A stretch of 64,000 nucleotides of DNA. Origin: Pseudomonas prosekii (GTDB lineage Bacteria > Pseudomonadota > Gammaproteobacteria > Pseudomonadales > Pseudomonadaceae). Below, piece after piece: positions 52,341-64,000 of the stretch (positions are counted from its first letter, which is position 1; each line of letters opens with the position of its first letter). Under the pieces are notes generated by a model. It did no database searches and was not told the origin of the DNA. It was given only the letters and a program-made list of their open reading frames with translations. The stretch covers positions 1,364,001-1,428,000 of the forward strand of contig NZ_LT629762.1 of assembly GCF_900105155.1 (NCBI RefSeq), in the 5' to 3' direction. The translations under genes were made by a program, and so were the position numbers.

Positions 52341-53348
52341 TTATTGGAACAGCGACTCACTCGACAGGCCGTTCTTCTCGAGAATCTCGCGAAGTCGCTT
52401 GAGGCCTTCAACCTGGATTTGCCTGACCCGCTCCCGGGTGAGACCGATTTCCAGGCCCACGTCTTCAAGCGTGCTGCTCTCGTGACCGCGCAGGCCGAAG
52501 CGGCGAATGACCACCTCGCGTTGCTTGTCGGTCAGCTCCGAAAGCCACTGATCAATGCTCTGGGACAGGTCATCGTCCTGCAGCAGTTCGCATGGATCGG
52601 TCGGGCGATCGTCAGTAAGGGTGTCCAGCAGGGTTTTATCCGAATCCGGACCCAGCGAGACGTCGACCGAAGAAACCCGCTCGTTCAAGCCCAGCATGCG
52701 CTTGACCTCGCCCACTGGTTTCTCCAGCAGGTTGGCGATTTCTTCGGGTGAGGGTTCGTGATCGAGCTTTTGCGTCAGCTCGCGTGCAGCCCGCAGGTAC
52801 ACGTTGAGTTCCTTGACCACATGAATCGGCAGCCGGATGGTCCGGGTCTGATTCATGATCGCGCGCTCGATGGTTTGACGAATCCACCAGGTTGCGTAGG
52901 TCGAGAAGCGGAAGCCGCGTTCAGGGTCAAATTTCTCCACTGCGCGGATCAGACCGAGGTTGCCCTCTTCGATCAGGTCCAGCAGCGACAAGCCGCGATT
53001 GACGTAGCGTCGGGCGATTTTCACCACCAGCCGCAAGTTGCTTTCAATCATGCGTTTGCGCCCAGCCGGATCGCCACTTTGCGACAAACGGGCAAAATGC
53101 ACTTCTTCTTCCGGGGAAAGCAGAGGGGAAAAGCCGATTTCATTGAGATACAGCTGCGTAGCATCGAGTGCCCGTGTGTAGTCGATGTACTTGTGCTGCT
53201 TTAGCGAAGCGGAGTGTTTGGATTTAGTACGAACGGAAGGTGGAGCTGCCCCTTCATCGTCCGACATCGATTCCGTGGCGATGCCGGTCTCCATAAGGAG
53301 AACCTCATCGTCGATGTCAAACTCCGGCACTTCTTTACTGAGAGCCAT
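52341..53348 (-). CDS. rpoS: Stationary-phase/stress sigma factor RpoS
   Basis: This 335-residue sigma-70 family protein has region 1.2 ([20 protein letters not shown]), region 2 ([40 protein letters not shown]), region 3, and region 4 ([20 protein letters not shown]). It directs transcription in stationary phase and under stress. It lies downstream of nlpD in the usual order, and its main promoter is normally within nlpD. Confidence 0.98.
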   Translation of the reverse strand: MALSKEVPEFDIDDEVLLMETGIATESMSDDEGAAPPSVRTKSKHSASLKQHKYIDYTRALDATQLYLNEIGFSPLLSPEEEVHFARLSQSGDPAGRKRMIESNLRLVVKIARRYVNRGLSLLDLIEEGNLGLIRAVEKFDPERGFRFSTYATWWIRQTIERAIMNQTRTIRLPIHVVKELNVYLRAARELTQKLDHEPSPEEIANLLEKPVGEVKRMLGLNERVSSVDVSLGPDSDKTLLDTLTDDRPTDPCELLQDDDLSQSIDQWLSELTDKQREVVIRRFGLRGHESSTLEDVGLEIGLTRERVRQIQVEGLKRLREILEKNGLSSESLFQ

Positions 53349-53453
53349 TGTTATAGTCCTTTGGTGAGTTCGACCTCAAGCTCAAGCGGCGCCTTTATCC
53401 TTGGCAGCGCTGAAGCCTGTCCCCTCTACGTGACGGAACAGGCTGACAACAAA

Positions 53454-54311
53454 TCAACGACGCGGCAGGAATTGCAGCGGATCTACAGGTTTACCTTGGC
53501 GGCGAATCTCAAAATGCAGTTTCACCCGGTCTGTGCCCGTTGACCCCATTTCGGCAATTGTCTGCCCGACTTTGACCTGCTGTCCCTCCCGAACCAAAAG
53601 CCTGCGGTTATGTCCGTAGGCACTGACGTAGGTATCGCTGTGTTTGATGATGACTAATTCGCCGTAGCCCCTTAAGCCACTCCCGGCGTATACCACCGTC
53701 CCATCAGACGCAGCTAAAACAGGCTGTCCCAAATCCCCGGCGATATCAATTCCTTTATTCAAACTACCGTTTGAAGAGAATTTACCAATCAATATGCCAT
53801 TAGATGGCCATCCCCAGCCGGTCGGGGCTGGGCCCGCTGGAGGCAGTGGAGCAAGCGGAACCTTGCTCGCGACGGACGGTGCAACCACCGCTGTGCTGGT
53901 CGTTGCGCCATTCGGCTGGCGGCGGATTACCGTGGTTTTCAACGTCGAGGAAGGCGTTGAAGTGGACGAGCTCGACACCGTCGGCGGCGTTGAACCGGCG
54001 CGACCGTCAAAGCGAATTGTCTGACCCGGATGGATCGTATACGGCGTAGGAATATTGTTCCGTGCGGCGAGGGCTTTGTAGTCCCAGCCGTAGCGAAAAG
54101 CGATCGAGAACAAGGTGTCTTTTGGTCGAACGACATATTGCCCGGTGGTCACTGCCGGACGCTGGTTGACCGATTTGTTGCGATCGACCACGCCCACGGT
54201 GCTCGACTTGGTGCTGGAGCAACCGACCAGCAACGTGCTCAAGACAAGGCCAGTCACCAGGCGCTGAAAGCTTGCTGTACCCATACGCTGCGCAATGACT
54301 GTGAGACTCAC
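53454..54311 (-). CDS. nlpD: NlpD/LppB-type lipoprotein, LysM + LytM
   Basis: This 285-residue outer-membrane lipoprotein has the lipobox LLVGCSS, a LysM domain (YVVRPKDTLFSIAFRYGWDY), a Ser/Thr/Pro-rich linker, and a C-terminal M23/LytM domain. The zinc-binding site is degenerate: the expected HxGxD reads NKGIDIAG, so it is probably an amidase activator rather than a peptidase, as for E. coli NlpD. The start is GTG at 54309-54311 with GGGAG 6 bases upstream. Confidence 0.9.
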   Translation of the reverse strand: MSLTVIAQRMGTASFQRLVTGLVLSTLLVGCSSTKSSTVGVVDRNKSVNQRPAVTTGQYVVRPKDTLFSIAFRYGWDYKALAARNNIPTPYTIHPGQTIRFDGRAGSTPPTVSSSSTSTPSSTLKTTVIRRQPNGATTSTAVVAPSVASKVPLAPLPPAGPAPTGWGWPSNGILIGKFSSNGSLNKGIDIAGDLGQPVLAASDGTVVYAGSGLRGYGELVIIKHSDTYVSAYGHNRRLLVREGQQVKVGQTIAEMGSTGTDRVKLHFEIRRQGKPVDPLQFLPRR

Positions 54312-54522
54312 CCGCCGCTCCCTTTGTGGTGGCTGAAAATATGGATTGCCGTGTTTCGGCACGAAATGTCGCAAGTATAACGGGCGATGCAGGCTTTACC
54401 TTTAATGAAGCGAATTCACCGCTCGCACACGTTTGCTGCCCGCCGATGAATCCCGTTTAAACAAACGTCGCCGCTGTAAGACACGGCCGATCTGTGAGAA
54501 TTCAGCGCCGCCGAACAAATGC

Positions 54523-55936
<1,414 letters not shown>

Positions 55937-55949
<13 letters not shown>

Positions 55950-56995
55950 GGGCTGTCCGTCTGCCCCACCGGCACCAGATCGACGAGTTCGCGCACCAAT
56001 ACGGTGGCGAAGCATCCGGCCGGCAGGACGAATTCCAGTTGCAGAATGTCAGGCTCGGGATAATGCCACGTCAACCCAGCAATGGGCAGCCGCAGGATGC
56101 GGCGTTCGTGACTCATACCGGCGTTAATCAACCAGTCGCGCAAGTCTGCTTCGCGGTTGGCGATTGCCTGCTCTAGTTCATGGACAGCGCCCGTCGTCGG
56201 CGAGTCACCTTCGCCCCACTGCGGGCCGGTCGGGTGCAGGTCAAGAATCGCCAGGCGCGGATCGCTGCATTCAGCCTCACCCGCCGGAAAAAAACTGCGG
56301 CTGTCGGTGAAGGCCAGCAGATCGCCGACCTGCGCACGCTGCCAGGTACCGTCGGCAACCCGCGCCGCCAACACTTGGTTGAAGAGAAAACTGCGTGCCG
56401 TGGACAACAGACGCGAACGCACATTGCGCTGTTCCGGCAACGCTTTGCGCGCCGCCCAGGCACGCGCATCAACGACGTTGCCGCCGTCAAAACCAAAGCG
56501 CTGGGCGCCGAAATAATTGGGAATACCCTGCTTGGCGATCAATTGCAGACGCTCTTCGATCGCCGCTTTGTCGCCGGCAAATTGCGTCAGGCGCAACGTG
56601 AAACCGTTGGCCGAATGGGCACCGCGTTGCAGTTTGCGTTTATGCCGACCGGTCTTGAGGATCTTCAACGTGTCGTTTTCAGCCGCCGACAGATCCGGGT
56701 CAGCCTTGCCCGGCAGTTGCACGCTGAACCACTGGCGCGTCAATGCCTGACGGTCCTTGAGCCCCGCGTAACTGACGGTGCGCAACGGCACGCCGGCAGC
56801 CTTGGCAATTCGCCGGGCCGCTTCTTCAGTGTTCAAACCGCGTTTTTCCACCCAGATCCACAGGTGTTCGCCGTCGCCACTCAGGGGAATATTGAGGACT
56901 TCATCGACCTGGAAATCTTCCGCCGTGGCTTTCAGCACGGCGCTGCCGAGGGCATCACCATACGCACGCGGGCCGAGCAATTGCGCTTCGTTCAT
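55937..56995 (-). CDS. truD: tRNA pseudouridine-13 synthase
   Basis: This 352-residue enzyme has the catalytic motif [20 protein letters not shown] (about 75-94, Asp in KDR) and the TruD insertion domain. It modifies U13 of tRNA-Glu and others. It overlaps ispF by 4 bases and surE by 13. Confidence 0.96.
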
Positions 56996-57465
56996 GCGCG
57001 CAGCAACAAGGCAACGGAATGCACGGCGATGCCTTCTTCGCGACCGACGAAGCCGAGCTTCTCGGTGGTGGTAGCTTTCACGTTCACTTGATCCAACTCA
57101 ACTTGAAGATCCGCGGCAATCAGCGCGCGCATCGATTCGATATGCGGGGCCATTTTCGGGGCCTGGGCGACGATGGTGTTATCGACATTGCCGATTTTCC
57201 AGCCCTTGGCGTGGATCAGCGCGACCACGTGACGCAACAGCGCGCGGCTGTCGGCGCCCTTGAAGGTCGGGTCGGTGTCCGGGAAATGTTTGCCGATATC
57301 GCCCAACGCAGCCGCGCCGAGCAAGGCATCGCTCAAGGCGTGCAGCAGGACGTCACCGTCGGAATGAGCGAGCAGCCCGAAGCTGTGTGCAATGCGCACG
57401 CCGCCCAGAGTAATGAAATCGCCTTCAGCGAAACGGTGCACATCATAGCCGTGGCCAATACGCAT
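56992..57465 (-). CDS. ispF: 2-C-methyl-D-erythritol 2,4-cyclodiphosphate synthase
   Basis: This 157-residue enzyme of the MEP isoprenoid pathway has [20 protein letters not shown] (zinc ligands Asp8/His10), [20 protein letters not shown] and the C-terminal [20 protein letters not shown]. The ATG directly follows the T tract of a terminator-like hairpin. ispD is 3 kb away on the same strand. Confidence 0.97.
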   Translation of the reverse strand: MRIGHGYDVHRFAEGDFITLGGVRIAHSFGLLAHSDGDVLLHALSDALLGAAALGDIGKHFPDTDPTFKGADSRALLRHVVALIHAKGWKIGNVDNTIVAQAPKMAPHIESMRALIAADLQVELDQVNVKATTTEKLGFVGREEGIAVHSVALLLRA

Positions 57466-57497
57466 AAAAAAACGCCCCGATTTTTGTCAGGGCGTGA
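57466..57497 (-). terminator. Terminator of fghA abutting the ispF start
   Basis: Minus strand ACGCCCTGACAAAAATCGGG continuing into GCG plus seven T, ending directly before the ispF ATG. Confidence 0.8.
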
Positions 57498-57508
57498 TTC
57501 TACCCGCA

Positions 57509-58354
57509 TTACTCGGCTAGGGCGCGTGCGTGATGCTGTAAGTGATCGTCAATGAAGCTGGCGATGAAGAAATAGCTGTGGTCGTAGCCCGGTTGCAGGC
57601 GCAACGTCAGCGGGTGGCCGGCAAGTTTCGCGGCATGCTGCAGGGCTTCAGGCTTGAGTTGAGTGGCGAGAAAATCGTCGCGATCGCCCTGATCGACCAG
57701 CAACGGCAGCTTCTCGTCGGCCTCGGCGATCAGCGCGCAGGCATCCCATTCACGCCACTTTGAACGGTCCTCGCCCAAGTAGCGGGAGAAGGCCTTTTGA
57801 CCCCAAGGGCAATCCATCGGGTTGTTGATCGGCGAGAACGCCGACACTGACTGATAACGCCCGGGATTGCGCAACGCACAGACCAGCGCACCGTGGCCAC
57901 CCATGGAATGGCCGCTGATGCCGCGCTTGGTCGATGCCGGGAAATGCGCTTCGACCAGTGCCGGCAATTCCTGCACCACGTAATCATGCATCCGATAGTG
58001 CCGCGACCAGGGTTCCTGTGTGGCATTCAGGTAAAAACCGGCACCGAGGCCGAAATCCCAGGCGCCATCCGGATCGCCCGGCACATCGGCGCCGCGCGGG
58101 CTGGTGTCCGGCGCAACAATGATCAGCCCGAGCTCGGCGGCCATGCGCATCGCGCCAGCCTTGTGCATGAAGTTTTCGTCGGTGCAGGTCAAACCGGACA
58201 ACCAGTACAGCACCGGCAACTTGCCGCCCTGCTCCGCTTGCGGCGGCAGGTATACGGCAAACACCATGTCACAACCGAGCACCTCGGAACGGTGCCGATA
58301 ACGCTTGTGCCAGCCGCCGAAGCTTTTCTGGCAAGAGATGTTTTCCAGGCTCAC
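57509..58354 (-). CDS. fghA: S-formylglutathione hydrolase
   Basis: This 281-residue esterase-D family enzyme has the nucleophile [20 protein letters not shown] (Ser about 148), the N-terminal [20 protein letters not shown] and [17 protein letters not shown]. It hydrolyses S-formylglutathione to formate and glutathione, the second step of formaldehyde detoxification after AdhC, whose gene lies 90 bases upstream. Confidence 0.97.
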   Translation of the reverse strand: MSLENISCQKSFGGWHKRYRHRSEVLGCDMVFAVYLPPQAEQGGKLPVLYWLSGLTCTDENFMHKAGAMRMAAELGLIIVAPDTSPRGADVPGDPDGAWDFGLGAGFYLNATQEPWSRHYRMHDYVVQELPALVEAHFPASTKRGISGHSMGGHGALVCALRNPGRYQSVSAFSPINNPMDCPWGQKAFSRYLGEDRSKWREWDACALIAEADEKLPLLVDQGDRDDFLATQLKPEALQHAAKLAGHPLTLRLQPGYDHSYFFIASFIDDHLQHHARALAE

Positions 58355-58444
58355 GGGAATCCTCCCAGTTGCACGCCACCCGCCTCAAGCTGCAAGTCGA
58401 GGCGCGCTCGCTTGCAGCTTTTGGCGGGAGGCCTGTCGCTGTTT

Positions 58445-60572
<2,128 letters not shown>

Positions 60573-60592
60573 GTGATGTGTTGACCGAACCA

Positions 60593-60677
60593 CCGCCATC
60601 GCGAGCAAGCTCGCTCCCACAGGGGTTACGCGTCGAACTCAAATCCACTGTGGGAGCGAGCTTGCTCGCGATGGCGG
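60593..60677. repeat. REP palindrome pair, perfect arms
   Basis: CCGCCATCGCGAGCAAGCTC continuing through GCTCCCACAG at the left, with its exact complement at the right: 30-base perfect arms around a 25-base centre, between convergent gfnR and ispD. Confidence 0.93.
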
Positions 60678-60697
60678 CAGGCCAGTCAACAAAAAAC

Positions 60698-61405
60698 TCA
60701 GCGGCGATTAGCCCAACGTAACCGCAACCATTCCAGATCTTCCGGCCGCGTAACCTTGAGGTTATCCGAGCGCCCTTCAATCAAGCGTGGTGCCAGACCC
60801 ACCCACTCCATCGCCGACGCTTCGTCAGTGATAACGGCATCCGCCACCAGACTGTCAGCCAACGCCCGATGCAGCGCGCCGAGGCGAAACATCTGCGGCG
60901 TATACGCTTGCCAGATCACACTGCGATCCACGGTTTCAACCACGCGCCCGTGCTTGTCGACGCGTTTCAGCGTGTCCCGCGCCGGCACTGCGAGCAAGCC
61001 ACCGACCGCATCATCGGCCAGTTCACCGAGCAATTTGTCCAGGTCATCGCGCGCCAGATTGGGCCGCGCAGCGTCGTGCACCAACACCCAGTCTTCTTCG
61101 TCGGCACCCAACGCGTGCAAATGCAGCAAGGCATTAAGCACCGAAGCGGAACGCTCGACGCCGCCGTCGACGCGCTGAATCCGCGCATCGTCAGCACAGG
61201 CCAGGTTTGGCCAATAAGGATCATCAACAGCAAGACTGACCACCAGGCCTTTCAGGCAAGGATGGTCAAGGAAACAGCCGAGGCTGTGTTCGAGAATTGT
61301 TCGGCCGCCCAGTTGCAGGTATTGCTTGGGACGGTCCGCAGCCATTCGGGCACCGACGCCCGCGGCAGGAATCACGGCCCAGAAGGCCGGTAACGACTGG
61401 ATCAT
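60698..61405 (-). CDS. ispD: 2-C-methyl-D-erythritol 4-phosphate cytidylyltransferase
   Basis: This 235-residue enzyme has the nucleotide-binding start FWAVIPAAGVGARMAADRPK (about 7-26) and VLVHDAARPNLARDDL (about 107-122). It makes CDP-ME in the MEP pathway. It overlaps ftsB by 4 bases (ATGA). Confidence 0.97.
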   Translation of the reverse strand: MIQSLPAFWAVIPAAGVGARMAADRPKQYLQLGGRTILEHSLGCFLDHPCLKGLVVSLAVDDPYWPNLACADDARIQRVDGGVERSASVLNALLHLHALGADEEDWVLVHDAARPNLARDDLDKLLGELADDAVGGLLAVPARDTLKRVDKHGRVVETVDRSVIWQAYTPQMFRLGALHRALADSLVADAVITDEASAMEWVGLAPRLIEGRSDNLKVTRPEDLEWLRLRWANRR

Positions 61406-61680
61406 TGAGCCAACTGGTAAAGGGTTTCACCGTCCTTGACCATGCCCAACTCATGACGAGCTCGCTCTTCAACGGTCTCCATGCCTTTCTTCAACTCACT
61501 GACTTCGGCGTCCATCACCCGATTGCGCTCCAGCAAGCCTTCGTTCTCAGCGTGTTGATCTGCGATCTGCTGAGTCAGCTCGGCCACTTGCGCCAGGCTG
61601 CCATTTCCCACCCACAGGCGATATTGCAGGCCAGCCAGCAGCAGGAGCAAGACGAGGAACAACCAATTGGGACTGCGCAT
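61402..61680 (-). CDS. ftsB: Cell-division protein FtsB
   Basis: This 92-residue bitopic protein has the membrane helix NWLFLVLLLLLAGLQYRLWV, then a coiled coil (AELTQQIADQHAENEGLLER) and the C-terminal ARHELGMVKDGETLYQLAQ. It forms the FtsQBL complex of the divisome. It lies 189 bases after eno. Confidence 0.96.
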   Translation of the reverse strand: MRSPNWLFLVLLLLLAGLQYRLWVGNGSLAQVAELTQQIADQHAENEGLLERNRVMDAEVSELKKGMETVEERARHELGMVKDGETLYQLAQ

Positions 61681-61869
61681 CGAATATCAGGTATCCAGTG
61701 AAAAAAGACAGCCATGCCAAAACTATGAAGCTTCTGATAGCACGAAGCCTGGAAGACCCAGGCTTGTGCTCTTGAGACATCAGATTAGTGGCAAATCCAT
61801 CGCTGTCGCGACTTATTTCGACACAATCCCATACCTTTTTACCGTGTAGCGCTTTTTACCACGTACAGC

Positions 61870-63210
<1,341 letters not shown>

Positions 63211-63315
63211 TTACCGTCGGCAAGTGATGTGCAGCGGGCAGTCTTGCGGACGATAAGGCTCAGGCCCGAGGGCCTGAACATTAAATCGTGCGGTACTTTA
63301 CCGGAGAAAAGAGGT

Positions 63316-64000
<685 letters not shown>

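Overview
The window is chromosomal DNA from a Pseudomonas of the fluorescens group. The evidence is GC-rich coding sequence, fluorescens-type REP palindromes (cores such as GAGCGAGCTTGCTCGCGA), an rsmZ small RNA with a GacA box between fdxA and rpoS, a phage-tail bacteriocin (tailocin) cluster between cinA and mutS, and two long runs of genes whose order matches, from memory, P. aeruginosa PAO1 (mprF-acvB, kup, rimO; and dgkA, erdR ... recX-recA-cinA ... mutS-fdxA-rsmZ-rpoS-nlpD-pcm-surE-truD-ispF-fghA-adhC-gfnR-ispD-ftsB-eno-kdsA). The window opens inside dcd and ends inside kdsA.

Layout. 1-9.6 kb: housekeeping and envelope genes (dcd, a cold-shock protein, an exported YwqK/MORN-repeat protein, a DUF481 outer-membrane protein, an alkyltransferase-like DNA-repair protein, ampG, proS, a lipoprotein and the SOS-controlled polymerase dinB). 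9.7-10.2 kb: two nearly identical initiator-tRNA units, each with its own promoter and terminator. 10.4-14.3 kb: an aminoacyl-phosphatidylglycerol synthase/flippase gene coupled to an AcvB/VirJ-type hydrolase gene. 14.4-17.4 kb: an accessory island. It holds a tightly overlapping operon of winged-helix regulator, nucleotidyltransferase and PP2C-type phosphatase behind an 11-bp inverted-repeat operator, and then a small DUF3077/DUF6124-type gene with a long leader that can fold in mutually exclusive ways. 17.6-32.7 kb: kup, rimO, an acetyltransferase, RNA-modification genes, the fpr/finR pair, dgkA, erdR, a DTW-domain tRNA modifier, a LOG-family protein, recX, recA and cinA.

32.7-47.5 kb is a complete P2/phiCTX-like contractile tailocin on the minus strand: LexA-like S24 repressor, promoter, holin, baseplate, fibres, sheath, tube, frameshifted tail-assembly chaperone, tape measure, gpU/gpX/gpD, endolysin and nested Rz/Rz1 spanins. 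It has no capsid, terminase, portal or integrase genes. The repressor has the residues for RecA-stimulated self-cleavage. A 14-bp palindrome, ATGC-N6-GCAT, lies between the -35 and -10 boxes of the tailocin promoter, recurs just upstream of it, and recurs near the repressor's own start, so the repressor-operator circuit can be read directly from the sequence. With the SOS boxes at recA and dinB this makes a DNA-damage-responsive neighbourhood. Next to it lies a zeta-toxin-like kinase gene overlapping a 55-codon ORF.

48.8-64 kb is core genome again: mutS, fdxA, rsmZ, the rpoS stress/regulatory block, the formaldehyde-detoxification pair fghA-adhC with its LysR regulator, and isoprenoid, division and glycolysis genes. 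The strongest candidates for undescribed biology are the regulator-nucleotidyltransferase-phosphatase operon, the switch-like leader of the DUF3077/6124 gene, and the zeta-kinase/small-ORF pair.
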